This document shows, in pieces, positions 52,130-63,718 of a stretch of DNA of 64,000 bases; the stretch's first letter is position 1; each line of letters opens with the position of its first letter. A model generated the notes under the pieces. It saw nothing but the letters and a program-made list of their open reading frames with translations, ran no database searches and was not told the DNA's origin. The stretch covers positions 45,366,101-45,430,100 of the forward strand of contig NC_087063.1 in NCBI RefSeq assembly GCF_963678635.1, given 5' to 3'. The DNA comes from Symsagittifera roscoffensis (taxonomy: Eukaryota; Xenacoelomorpha; Acoela; Convolutidae). A program made the position numbers and the translations under genes.

Positions 52130-55100
52130 TGATTTATGTGTCTTTGGTGCTTTGATGTGTTACTTCTGTATCGATGTTTAGAATCGGGGTAACGGTTATT
52201 ATTCCTATGGGGTGATTGGGAATAATTTCTGTTTCTATTGTTGTAACTTGAGTTTCGGTTTTGTGAATTATTTATTGATCTGTTTTGATAGTTATCATTT
52301 GAGCTGTGATAATTTGATCTATTATATGAATTATTCCTTGATCTGTTGTTTGTATAGTTTTGATTTCGATTGTTGGAGTAACTTCTGTTCCTATTGTTTG
52401 AATAGTTCCTATTTCTGTTGTATGATGACTTTCGTGATTTATCGTTGGAATAGTGTCTATTCTTTGGGTTTGAATGGGAACTGGATAAAGAAACAAACTC
52501 TGTTGTGTTGGAATTCGATCGTGAATAGTTATTCCTATTTTGGTTTATTTTGACTATTCGCTCGACTGTATGTATTTTGTGAGAAATTTCGTGAATTTCT
52601 TGGTTCGGGCGATCTTTTTCTATAACTGGAGTTATATGGTGATTGATTTCTTGAATAATTTGAGTTACTTGGAAGTGGTTTTCCTGAACTATTATTACTA
52701 TATATATTTTTGTTTGGTAGGTTTTGATCTTTTTTCATATATTGATAGAATGAATTATTTGGTTCTTTGTGCTTTTGAGGTTTATTCTGATTGTCTTGTT
52801 ATTTTGTCTACATTCGGCAATACTGTGTCCGTATTGTCGGCAATAATTACACCATTTCTTGAAAGATGGTTTGCCTTTAAAATTTGGGTTCTTTTCATAG
52901 ATGTTTAGTATTTCAGTGATTTTTTCAATCAGATCTGTGTCTGATTCTTGTATGTTATTTATATGTGTAGTATTTTTTTCAATCCGATTAACATACTGCA
53001 GTTTTGGATTTTCTGTTTCTTCAGGTTTCATTGTAATTTCTGCTTGTTCTAGTTTATCTACTAATTTTCCAAAATCTAAATCTGGCTCTCGAATTGAGGA
53101 AGGATGAGATGCTCTCTTTTTTATAGCTATTTTACTTAATTGAGGTGTTAAGGTCATCATTAAAGTTTCTGTCATTTTTGTGTTTTTGTAATCATGTTAA
53201 TTAAGTGAATATGCTTTTCGAACTAGTGTTTCGATTCGAACTGCTAATTGCTTAATTGTTTCATTTGGTAATCTGCGTATTTCGTTGCTTAGAACTCTTT
53301 GATGTTGTTTGTTTTTTTCAGAATCAAACATTTTTGAAAATTCTTGTGTGAATCTTTTCCAACCTGATTTTATTTCTATGGGTGGGCCATTTTTGGGCTG
53401 GGCCAACTAGTGTTGTTTTTATTAATGCTGTGCGTCAATGTATCCAATTTTGATGGAGTGGCGTGTTAATTGGTTCAGGTCCTGTATTTAAAATTAAATT
53501 TGCTGTGACTGCATTTAAATAGTCTTCTACAGAATATTTAGGGTCTGTTCCTGTGAATACCAACAGTGGTTTATTTGATGTTATTGATTATCCACCCATG
53601 AGGTATGGATTCATTGTCATCTGTAGTGATTCTGCGGCATTTGGCATTTGCGAGAAGTTTGTAAGTTAGTTTTTTGTTATGGATGTGGTGTTTTATTTTG
53701 CATTTGAATCGGTTGATAAGAATGCATAGTCATTTGGTTTTGTGGCTGTATAGGTTGAAAAGATTGTGTGTTAAACGGGTTTTGTATATGCATTGGATGT
53801 TGGTTTTGCATATCTGTTGGATTTTGTGGGTAAATTTTCATATTTTGGGATGGTTGAGATTGTCGCGGTCTCTGTGTGCGATATTCTTTAGTATATGGTG
53901 CAAAAATTTCTGGTTGATGGTAATCATCATCATCAGATGATAAGTAATTTGTGTTATAAAGTATTTGTTGTTTATTCTTATTTTGTTGAAAAAATGGATA
54001 ATTTTCATTATAATCATGTGGAGGGTGTGGATTATCTGGGAAATTTACTGAATTGGTTGATGTATTTGGAAGATTCGAATAATGAGAACATACGTGGTTT
54101 AAGTTTTGTGTATTTTGGGGGGGGGGGGTTGATTTGTTTTTGATTGCTGTGCATAATTATAGTTGTGTTCTGCAAAAAAGTGTTTTTTGTGAACGTTTTT
54201 CGTGTTTTTGGCGGTTTTGTCATTGGTCTATATGTCTGATAGTCCACATGGGAATATTTTGGAGCAGCCGAAGGTTTAACGGTCGATTGTAAGGTTATTT
54301 GTGGTAGTGATGTATTTGTATTTTTTGGTGTTGTGAGATTTGGACGTATTGGTGAAATACTTTTTTGTGTAGTTGTTACTGTTGTTTGGACTACTTCTTC
54401 ATTTATGAAGTGTGATGGTGTTTGATTATCTTGCTGTGTAAGATTTCTAGTTCCATTGAGATTTTCATTATGTATGACTGTTGAATTTCGTGTATCAGGT
54501 AAAAATGCATTGTAATTTAATGGTGTTGGGTCAATCGTTAATGGTATTACTTTTACATAATCTTTGTGAAAAGATATTGTACTTATTGCTTGGTTTGAGA
54601 CATCCGCTGGAATGTTTAAAAATGCTGGATGAGACCATTTAGGGTCCCAATCGTAATCTGATAGTTCTGCAATGACAGTGTCGTCATTGGTACTTTGGGG
54701 TCTAAAATTTTTTCTTGCTTGTGCGATTAAATCTAAATTGTGGGTAAAGTAATCTTTTATAAACCATGCTAAGATTTTTTGTAAATCATGTTTAGTGTTT
54801 GTGAGACATCACGATTGGTGAAATTTTTACGGATTATGTTTAAAAATGTTGAAAATGCGGTGATTTCGTTTCTTACTTTTGTATGTTTGGATGTTTGGAT
54901 TGGTGATGTACTTTAAGCTTCTGTTTTTTCTAATATAGATATATAACTATATAATATTGCAAAAACTTCGTTGGTGAATATGGAGTTTGCTCTCTGTGAA
55001 TTTTGATATTGATGCTTTTGATATATTCTGTCAATACTTTTGAAATTTCTAAACCAATATCGTCTGTTTGGATTACATATTTACCATGAATTGATCGTGG

Positions 55101-55352
55101 TGTGCTGAATTCTATTGTGTAGATTCCATATTGTTGTGTTAGGTTACATATGTCTTTCAAATAATGTTCTATAATTTGTCTTTTGATTTTTATATCCGGT
55201 AATTCTGCTTTGCTTGGACTGATTCCTGGTTCAAACAAACTTACGAGTAGGTTTTTACAAAATCGTGTTTGTCCTCTATCACTGAGTGAGTTTATAAAAA
55301 AGGGAAAAACTGCTTCTTCATCTGGACTTTCGTCACTCTGAGTGTTGCTCAT
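52130..55352 (-). pseudogene. gag: Large gag of the 18.7-kb element, about 3.2 kb
   Basis: ATG 55,352 starts a 140-residue helical N-terminal block (RFCKNLLVSLFEPGI, IIEHYLKDICNLTQQYGIY). Broken frames lead to an open stretch from about 54,800 to 54,032 that is Pro/Ser/Thr-rich (DYDWDPKWSHPAFLNIPAD, PIRPNLTTPKNTNTSLPQI). The capsid block is PLLVFTGTDPKYSVEDYLN (about 53,540-53,600), then WKRFTQEFSKMFDSE and RRLPNETIKQLAVRIE. The nucleocapsid has one knuckle, CNYCRQYGHSIAEC (about 52,810-52,850). A tail full of NRN, NYS and SYN repeats ends near 52,130. Roughly six frame breaks are present. Typical Gypsy gags are well under half this length. Confidence 0.7.
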
Positions 55353-55518
55353 TTTTTCGTTTGATGACTGTTAATATATAATTATCGATATGTCTAATTG
55401 GTTGATTCCAATTGTATAGATGTACTGGTTTGTGTTTATATTGCTTTTTTGTTCTTCTTTTTCCTCTTTTTGAAGGAGTTTGAAGTTGTTTCTGAATCGG
55501 AAAAATATAACTGATCAT
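55333..55518 (-). CDS. Small basic ORF upstream of gag (61 residues)
   Basis: ATG 55,518 to TGA at 55,333. The middle is strongly basic (KRGKRRTKKQYKHK), like a nuclear or RNA-binding signal. Its last 20 bases overlap the gag ATG in a different phase. It could be a real upstream ORF, the true start of gag after a frameshift, or a chance frame. No family recognised. Confidence 0.3.
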   Translation of the reverse strand: MISYIFPIQKQLQTPSKRGKRRTKKQYKHKPVHLYNWNQPIRHIDNYILTVIKRKNEQHSE

Positions 55519-56935
55519 GAATGGGGCAGTTTTTATTTATCGATTCTTTTAATTTATATAGTGCGTCTAGACTACTGGCTTCTGATTCGGAAAATGCATT
55601 TCTATTTTTTGAAAATCTTTTTCGTGTTATCTGTCTTTGTTTACTTATAATTTTTCTATTTATTGTTTGTCGTTTTGTTCGGATGTATCCAACTTTTTGT
55701 GTATGTGGGGTTATTACAAGATCGTATTTTTGGTTGTCTATTTCACAATTGTGTAAAAAGTGTTAGTCCTTACAATTTTTTGGTTAGCTTAACCTGGGTC
55801 TTTTTGTTCAGGGTTGGAGAGAAAAGTATATCGATTCCGAAAAATGATTTTTACTTTCTCGTGGCTAGTCTAAGTAAGGTGTTTCTTACTTAATCTTACT
55901 TAGGGGTAGTGATTGTGTTCAAGGGTTGGAGAATAGTAAATCGATCCACAAGGTTCAGTTTTAATTAGAACACAAGTAGTTCGTTAGATACTATTTTAAA
56001 CTTACTAAGTTTAAGATTTATCCTGGGTCAGGTAAGAGGAGGGTTCAAGTGAAGGATGAATAACCGAAGTTCTTCACTGTTTAGCCTAATTTGAATGGTT
56101 AGTGTTATTAAAAATTTCTATTAGTCCTGGGTCTTTTGAAAAGGTTGGATAGTGAATCGACGTTTGAGGTCGTTAGACACTTGATAAGTGGGTGGTGGAG
56201 AACAAAATTGTTCTTTTTGATCCAAGGATAAGCCTTGATGATCAGAATTTTTTAAAAATTGATAAAATAGAAAATTTGTTTAGATCCAAGGAAAGCCTTG
56301 ATGATCTGATTTAAGATTAAATGAAACTAAGTTTAAAATGGTTTAAATTTATTTGGTAAAAAATTTTTTTTTTTTTATGATTTTAGTTGACTTAGGATTG
56401 CTGTTATGCTTAGGTGATGAAGCTGGAACAACAGGATGATTTATATATACTAACAATTTGTTATCATGCTACTAATTTTTATTTTTGTTTTCAATAAATA
56501 TTTTTTCAAATATGTTTTATTTAATACTGCAGAAGTTGAGGGAACGATTTGAGATGTTTTTATCAATCGTTATTTTACAATAGAAATTTTGTTTAGCGCC
56601 TGAAATAATCATTGAAGATTTCCTTCAAGGATTTTATGTTTGCAAATGAAAAACTAAATTCATTGCTAATAAGATTCTAAATATAAAAGTTTGTGTTGGC
56701 TTTTGCCGTACAACCATGAAACTAAATGGTAAGTTTCTATGTAGTCGTATGTCGTCTCTTGTCCGAGGTCTTTTTCCAATGCCGGGTAGTTCTCGTATTG
56801 TGCGGAATAGCGGCTCAGATCTATTGAGTCGTAGAGACATTTCAATTAAGTTATTGTCGTGTAACATTTTGAAAATGTTTTGTCTATTTTCCAATCTATT
56901 TTTGGTTAATTCTAAGCTATTAAGGTCTTTATTCG
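55519..56935 (-). promoter_or_regulatory. 5' leader of the 18.7-kb element with repeated motifs
   Basis: A 1.4-kb stretch between primer site and the first ORF without a convincing gene. Three degenerate copies of GGTTGGA followed within about 20 bases by ATCGA occur near 55,811, 55,922 and 56,139. A pair of ATCCAAGGA..GCCTTGATGATC repeats lies at 56,220 and 56,283. Such repeats in a retroelement leader often bind host factors or form packaging signals; that is inference. Confidence 0.45.
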
Positions 56936-56953
56936 AGACTTATGGTCGCACCA
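56936..56953 (-). promoter_or_regulatory. Candidate primer binding site
   Basis: On the element strand TGGTGCGACCATAAGTC starts two bases after the LTR end (LTR...AAGTCA, TC, TGG). The TGG would pair with a tRNA 3' CCA. I could not match the rest to a specific tRNA. Confidence 0.55.
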
Positions 56954-56955
56954 GA

Positions 56956-57364
56956 TGACTTAAGTCCTCGAGGTTAACTCATAGAGTATTTTCGGATAGG
57001 GTACACAGTCTGCTCGTCACGCTATCTTATTTTCGGCCGGATAGATTCGTGCAATTTCTTATTCTAATACCGATCCTAATCTTACTCTTATATCTACTAG
57101 TCTCAGGGTGTTTAACTAGTCTCTGCTAGACTAAATAGATCTAGAGTATACTGGCTTATTGCGACTGCTTTAGTTCTCTTGGAGAGGTAACTAAATTCTA
57201 AGTTAAATTCAAATCTCTCTGGTGCTGAAATTACAAGTAATTTCAGCACTTACAAATAAGTGGGTTGTTAGTTAGATAGATTATGATTGGTTAATATTAA
57301 ATATTTTACAGTGGTAAAATATCTAATTTATCCAATAATAAAATGTGGTTTAGATCAGGTTCCA
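56956..57364 (-). repeat. 5' LTR of the 18.7-kb element (409 bp)
   Basis: On + it starts TGACTTAAGTCC and ends GGTTCCA; about 95% identical to 38,639-39,038, with nine extra bases near 57,176. The inverted repeat lies at 57,222-57,249 and is perfect. On the element strand this LTR carries the promoter; no TATA box position is claimed. Confidence 0.9.
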
Positions 57365-58260
57365 AAGGGGCTCCTGACTGTAAATTCGCAAGAAGATCCG
57401 TTTTTTATATACACCAAAAAATGCAGAGTGGTTTTTTATGCCGACATTTTTTTGATGATAATAACGTTGAACAAGCTTCACAGATAGAAGTGGAATCATG
57501 TCATAAAATGTCTCTGTAATTAACAAGACACGTTTTAAAGTTCAAAAGGAAACAGAGTTGATCTGATCATAATTAGCAAAAACATCAAGCTAGACGCAAC
57601 AAGGTAAACTCAGTTAACAAAAAAGAAAAATCAGTTAAATATTCGGGGGTTACTCTTGATCAATTTCTTGCACCTCAAGCTACAGTTTTAAAAAAAATGG
57701 AAAACATGGCGTGCGGATTCAAAAAACTTCAATCGAGAAAAACCGCTGAAAATCAAAAACAGACTTTTTTGAACAAACGCTTCAGTCATAAATCAATTGC
57801 ATTACCCGGCAATAGTTCGAAGTGATATGTCAAAAAATAAGACAAAGTAGTTTGAAAAATGTTTAAAACGGGCAATTAAGACCTGTTTTACAGGAAAAAC
57901 TTGATTCAACAAGTTACAACCAGTTTCAAAGTTTCTTAATTGGAAAACAGCTTGACACTTTTGGAAAACCAGACATAATTTACCAGCATACACAGGAATC
58001 AAGTCCGACGTTAACACAATATCAAGAACAAGAGAACTAAAGAACTGCACTTCCATGAAAAAGTCAGCAGTCAGTATATCGAAAATTTTTTCTTTAGACA
58101 ACAATAACTTTATCTATGAAACTATGAAATTTACAATTAAAAATCATTTTTTTTCTTACTTTCATTGAAGAAAAATCGTTGGCAATCTATGGAAAAAATT
58201 GTGGAAACAATTTGAATTTATTTAAGACGAGATTGTTTAGACATCTTTGCTTGTAAAAAC
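57365..58260 (+). pseudogene. LINE (non-LTR) reverse transcriptase remnant
   Basis: Directly right of the LTR the bases encode RGS in the phase expected for the PQGS block. Then KCRVVFYADIFLMI (about 57,420-57,460) resembles the active-site block YADD with the second Asp lost. KSVKYSGVTLDQFL (about 57,625-57,665) matches the KYLGV block downstream of the active site, and FKKLQSRKTAENQKQTFLN continues it. Many stops follow, to about 58,260. The match is by pattern only, but three blocks in the right order support it. The upstream part of the RT is not found left of the 18.7-kb element. Confidence 0.45.
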
Positions 58261-59535
58261 ATAATATACTAATGAAATTTTACATGACTTACACCAGCAT
58301 CCTGTTATTGCTTATCATTTTGCAATTGAAATATTCATTTTATATGATTGTTTAAGGAACTGGTACAATATCCATTTGGCTACTATAACCCTTAGCGACA
58401 CTGAAAAGATCCAATAGTTTCAATGTCTTGTAGGTGTTAATGTTAAAACCGTCAAAAAAACTTCAATTGATAATGACCTAAGGCTAGCTAAAAATGTGGT
58501 GATAGCCATTTCAAGTTGCGTATACTCATGAGAGTAAGGCGTTTTTGCTGAAAACCATTTTTCGAATTTTTTTGCACTCGTGACTGGATATGATTAGAAA
58601 ATGCTGTATTCTAAGATAATGAAGAAAAGTTTAGTCTCTTTGTGATGCAAACTACCTGAAAATTGCTAAAAACTTACAGCTTCAGTGCGAAATATTTGCT
58701 TTAATTACCTTTAGTTTCTTTCGTTAGCCTTTAAGGTTTTACAATTTTTTGTATCTGTGTCGAAAAATTTCCTAGTTGCTTGCCCCCTCAACCTCATGGA
58801 TTTTCCTCAGGGCGTCTGCTGCAAACTTTTTTATAGACAAATTTTCAAGATACTAATTTTTAGGCCATTGCGCTCTAATAATTTCCTTTGCTTCAGCGAA
58901 TTGCTTCCATCAAGATGCACTCATTATACGGTGTCTTGGATAACAGTACGCTTGTACTGATTTGGGTCGCAGCTCCTATAACTCACTATAAACGCAATGT
59001 TTGCTGGTTTTCGATAGAAATTGCAGGTTAACCTTTTATCTTGTTCTACATTATTGCTCAAATTTAGGAATGACAAAGTCTAGCTTGAATTTTGTTCTTG
59101 TAGAGTGAACTGTGGAGGTGGATGAAGAAAACTAGCGGTATAAAAACGTATGTTGGCTCAAGTTTGACTGTTCTAAAAGTTTCATCTATAAGCCTGAATA
59201 ATATTTTTACCTATGGAAAATCCTTTGCATCATGATAAGATTGGCAGCAGCCTTCACAATACCAAAATATCTCTGTTATTGATACTGATATCTTCTGATC
59301 GGAAATTTTCCCATATTTAAGATGTCACCAGTTTCGATATATTTTGCATTCAGACCCTTTCGATCTATATGTTTTATTTTTGCTGCAACATTGGCACAAA
59401 CCGTTCCTATCATCCAGTGGACCTAGCTCCGCTGGCCCTAGCTCCGCCCCCTCCAGTTTTTCCCATTTCAAAGTAAGACTCATAATCAGTAAGACGCTAA
59501 TTTGAAAGAACCAGTACAAGAGAAACGTTCATTGC
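58261..59535. other. No recognisable gene
   Basis: AT-rich DNA with short frames only. A GCTCCGCTGGCCCTAGCTCC segment near 59,428 is a small GC-rich duplication (CCTAGCTCCGC twice). Confidence 0.5.
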
Positions 59536-60073
59536 TTGAACATCAATCAACTGGACAGTGAAAATTTATTGGAAAAACTATGTCAAATCACGTTTTTTCG
59601 AACCAGGCGTTTTTCGAATATATCCATTGCCTATACAGTAAACCGCGTCACTAGTTTCTTTTTGGAGGAAAGAACGCAACATCGTAGTATCGACGCTACA
59701 ACCTTCTTTACTGAAGCAACACAAACGTTTGAATCCAAAAACAATCAATGGGTATTTAGATGATGGAAATCTAGCCGACGAGTATTAAAAAGTTCTCCGA
59801 GACGTGAAAACATACTGAAGCAAGACAAACCCAAGGCAAGAGATGAGAACGAAAAAAAAATTAGCTACGTTTGCTAGAACCGATGATAGGGACGCAGTAC
59901 AATGCAATAATCATAAGTCAATTTCAAAAGGTTTTATCATTCAAACCAAAAATGAACTTTTGTTTTTGAGCTCAGATAAAAGCAAAGAATTGCTAAATGA
60001 AAAAAAAAAGAGCTTAAAAGAGTTTCAAAAGTTGTTGACAAGCTGGGTGCACATTATGGATTTTAAATCTTAA
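59536..60073 (+). pseudogene. Unrecognised repeated coding remnant
   Basis: Two frames, 59,536-59,763 and 59,843-60,073, read protein-like text (ENLLEKLCQITFFRTRRFS; FARTDDRDAVQCNNHKSIS; ELLNEKKKSLKEFQKLL). A diverged copy of 59,612-59,790 occurs at 63,719-63,915, so this belongs to a dispersed repeat, probably a transposon. I do not recognise the family; no catalytic motif is evident. Confidence 0.3.
59612..59790 (+). repeat. Dispersed repeat copy A
   Basis: Shares with 63,719-63,915 the blocks CGCGTCACTAGTTTCTT, GAATCCAAAAACAATCAATG (Aat/aat variants) and ATGGAAATCTAGCCG. A later shared block, GTGGCTTGGGTNTTTTTCAG, lies at 60,249 here and about 63,970 there, so copy B lacks some 400 internal bases. 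Confidence 0.7.
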
Positions 60074-62175
60074 AAAAATTTTAGCATGCCGAGACTCCAT
60101 TGTTTATTGCGTACAAGTCCCTGCGTTTTGCAAAGAATTTTAGTTGGACTGCTGGTACGATCTAACTATGAAAAACCTAATATAGAGGATAAAAAAGTAT
60201 AAACCAATGATAACTTACTTTTGCAAAGGGTTATTGCGGAAAACAAACGTGGCTTGGGTGTTTTTCAGCTCGAGTCAGAATAATTGAAAACCAACTCGTT
60301 AGAAAAATCTAAGATTATAACTGACAATATAGCAGCGCATTTTTTTGGTTAATTTTGTACAAGTGTTAGTTTTCTCAATCTGATTGTCTTACTTCCCAAG
60401 TATCTCACTTTTTGCTTTTTTACCTGGCATTCCAATATCCTTTTATTGGACGAAGAGCCAGTACATAAATACCAATTAACAAAAAATTCTGATCTTCTGA
60501 TTTACAAAATTAAAACAAAGTGAAACTTCCTTCAACCGACCAGTACATTAAAAGTGTTAGGACTTTTTTGAGACGTGTGGTTGACATAGTTAGAACAATG
60601 AGAGACAATTCTGAGGTAGTCCTCGAGGCTGCTGTAAATTCCAACCAAACTTGCACTTAAACATAGGAAAACTTGATGCAAACTGTGATTTGGCTTTTTT
60701 GATTTCAAAATTAAGTGAGGACTCACGAAAACAGGTCGCAAGTGGGTTGTACCAAAAACCCACTGATACCGCGACATAAGTTCTTATTTCTAATTTTGAA
60801 TTCTGCGCACTTTCGAAATACAAGATTTTTTTGAGTATACGGTCCATAGGGTTCTCAGAAACACCTCATAGCAAAAAATAGAAAAAGCATCGTTGAAAAC
60901 TTGGGAAGAATTGATTAAAATTCAATACCCAAAAAATTGCGTGCAAACAAAATTGCAGTGCACCTATAAGTGTAGCTGAAAAATTCTTGTGAGCTGTGAA
61001 AACAATTCCGTAACAAAAAACAAAAAACTAATAAAATCAAAAAATAACATAAAAGTTGAAGTATGCAAAAGAATATATAAAAAAACTGTATAGTTTAAAT
61101 TGCTGGGACAAGTTTCTGATAGTTTTCTCTGAGCAAGTTCTATAAACTGTAAAAAGTATTAATCCTGATGATGAACAAAAAGTAAACCACCGTGTAGTTC
61201 AATATTATATTATTTTTATCTTTTGTTTTGTCAATATTCGATTCGGTTGCATACTTGTCATTATTCAAAGAATATCCCTCAAAATCAGTCTAAAAATACA
61301 TTTTACGATTAACGATAGACTATTTTAAATTGTAGTTCATTATCGATACCAGTTTTTAAACCAAAATTACAAACTCAACCTTTAAAATTCAAGCGCGGCT
61401 ATTTGTCACCAAATTACTTGTTATGAGTAGATGATGATTGTTCAAAATTATTTTTGGCTTCTGATTCTTCAGAATGCAAATTCTGCTCTCAAACGTTTAA
61501 GAATTAACTTATACTTATTTTTATTTTAATGAGTATCTGGTTTTATAGGTAGAGTAGAGTCAAGTCAAAAAACCTCATTTGAAGTTCCATTAGCACTATA
61601 GCTTTAAAACATTTAAACAGATCGGGGTACTTTTTTTCTTTTTGATGTTATAATGGGATGTACATTCGAATCCAGAAGCATAGAATAAAAATATCCAAAT
61701 AGCTAAAAATTCAAAGTGCAAAAAAAAAGTAAAGCAATCAATTTCAGACTTAATTTTTTTTCATTATATTTACAATGAAGAAAAAACAAAAGCCGCCAAG
61801 AGAAAATTTACGTGAAAAAATTATAACTTATCTCATAAAAATGATGTGGTTTTTTATTGTTTTTAAAGTGAAAATGACAAGTTTTTTCTTTCGATTGTTT
61901 TAGCCAGTCACATACGCTTCTCGTTTTTCTGTGGTATTTAATTTTAAAAAACTTTTCTTATAAAGACAAGGAAAGAGATAACGAAAAATTTCAAACTGCA
62001 AACCGCCACAATTTTACCTCACCCGAAAAAAGACCAGTTAATGGCCAATATCAAAGCAAGGAGCTATATATTAAACAGAACCGTGTTTTCGATTAGATAC
62101 TTTGTAATGTCCTAATAACCAAAAAAAAATTTACCCAAAAGTAGCCAAAATCAAATAGTATATTTCACCACTTTT
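60074..62175. other. No recognisable gene
   Basis: AT-rich sequence. Around 60,500-60,850 both strands have protein-like short frames (SSFPMFKCKFGWNLQQP on minus), but no family was recognised and stops are frequent. Confidence 0.4.
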
Positions 62176-62484
62176 ATGCAAGAGAAAGAAGTTTTATCAA
62201 CACTAGATTTACGAGAAGACATTTTACAAAGTCAAAGAGAGACAGACCTCTTTCTTCAAAAAAATACGTCATCACGTTTGAAAAGGCAAAAAAACTTTAA
62301 AAGATTTTTTCAAGATGAAGAACAGGAGCAAACGCGGAAAAACTGCTGTGATAATTTGAAATTTCAATGCTTTATTAGTGTAGAAAAATCTTTTCACATA
62401 CCTGCTCTATACGAATGCCAAAACTGCAAGCAAAATGAAAGCAAAGAAACAGCACGTCACGACATAATATGCAATATAGGATAA
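62176..62484 (+). CDS. Hypothetical 102-residue protein, Cys-rich C-terminus
   Basis: ATG 62,176 to TAA 62,484. The first 55 residues are charged and likely helical (REDILQSQRETDLFLQ). The second half has CCDNLKFQC and CQNCKQNESKETARHDIIC, which might bind zinc (two Cys pairs and a His). In AT-rich DNA a 100-codon frame is only mildly unusual. No family recognised; it could be the broken end of a transposon protein. Confidence 0.3.
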   Translation: MQEKEVLSTLDLREDILQSQRETDLFLQKNTSSRLKRQKNFKRFFQDEEQEQTRKNCCDNLKFQCFISVEKSFHIPALYECQNCKQNESKETARHDIICNIG

Positions 62485-63718
62485 CAACTATTAAATAATC
62501 AATCTCCGAAATTCAGAGCGCCATTTTTTGCTGAAAAAATTGCATGTCTGCAACAAAAAGAATAAAATTATGAAGAATTTACTAAAGACAAAATTGGGCT
62601 GCGTTTTGAAATTGCCAGAAGAAATCAGTTCAGAACATTAGCTTAAAAACGATAGCTCTTTTTAAATGCGTGTTAATTAAGAAAGATAAACTGCTGCATA
62701 CTTTCCTTCTCCTACAGTTATTGTTCCAACTTTCGATACGAAAGTAACGGAATATTTGTGCTCGGGGTGGTTTCTTTTCTTCAGACAAATTTCGGCTTTT
62801 GAACTAGCCATTCTTGACGGCATTTTAAAAATATCATTCGAAAGGTGTTATTGTCATGAGCTTAAATTTGAAAAGATATTTCACCTGTGATCATTTTTTG
62901 TATGGTTATGGGGGTTTAAAGATAGCCATTTTGGCCAATTTGGGACAATTAACGCGCGATATATTGCGCGCTATTAACGCGTAAGCGGAGATTTAATCAT
63001 TCTGAAATCGTTCCAAATTAATTTAAGGAAGTTTAGTTGCCACAATTGATATAGGAGCAAAATTTATCCCTTTGTATTTTATATGGCGTGTGGGGGGATG
63101 ATTTTTGCAAAAATCTTAAATTGAAAAAATATATATATTTTTTTCTACATTTGATTTTTCAAGTTATTTTTTTTTCGTACATTTTTTCATGTTATTACTG
63201 CTCCATAGACCTTAAAAGGCAGCCGGAACATTCAGGGCTTCGCCCTGATACGAGCAGTTTTGTTTTAGTTAAACTCATTTCAAAAAGCATAATTTGAATT
63301 TTTTGAAAGCTACTCTAAAAAAATCTATCAATTCTGCGTTGACGTGTTTAACAAAAAGTTCTTGAAAATGACACACAATAAGCTAAGTGAATTCTCAAAA
63401 CGGCCTTATCGTCAGTATATACGGCTCCAAGTCAGCAATGCATGTTGAGATCAATGATAGAAAAGCTTAGAGACTTCGAACTTCATTTTTTGCTGACCAG
63501 GTAACGAACTTAGGCGAAAGATTCGGCATCTTTTCGCAAGTTGGCAACCAAAGTGCTATCCCATTAGACACCCATATACATGCTTGTATTGGCTCCAACA
63601 CCTCCAAAAAACTAACCTCGGAAAAACAATCGTGGTGCAAGACTGCTCAGACAAAGTTTTAATTAATGGGAAAGGTGATAATGATATCTTATATTATTTA
63701 AACTATGTAAAGTGTGAA
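62485..63718. other. No recognisable gene
   Basis: AT-rich, with one CG-rich island at 62,948-62,985 (GCGCG and CGCG repeats around an ATATAT core) and a perfect small hairpin CAGGGCTTCGCCCTG at about 63,232. Confidence 0.5.

Larger units (their letters stand above)
38639..57364 (-). mobile_element. 18.7-kb env-bearing LTR retrotransposon (Ty3/Gypsy-type pol)
   Basis: LTRs at 38,639-39,038 and 56,956-57,364 share orientation, start (TGASTTAAGTCC) and end (GGTTCCA). AAGG lies directly outside both (38,635-38,638 and 57,365-57,368), as expected of a 4-bp target-site duplication. On the minus strand the order is LTR, primer site, 1.4-kb leader, small ORF, large gag, protease, RT, RNase H, integrase, membrane ORF, envelope-like gene, a further ORF, 1.5-kb 3' UTR, LTR. 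LTRs differ by about 5% plus a 9-bp indel, so the insertion is old, matching the broken frames. Most Gypsy elements are 5-10 kb, so this is unusually long. Confidence 0.9.

Noticed and set aside
52212-52908. Plus-strand frames rich in Tyr, Phe and Cys
   Set aside because: Antisense shadows of the Asn/Tyr/Arg-rich gag tail.
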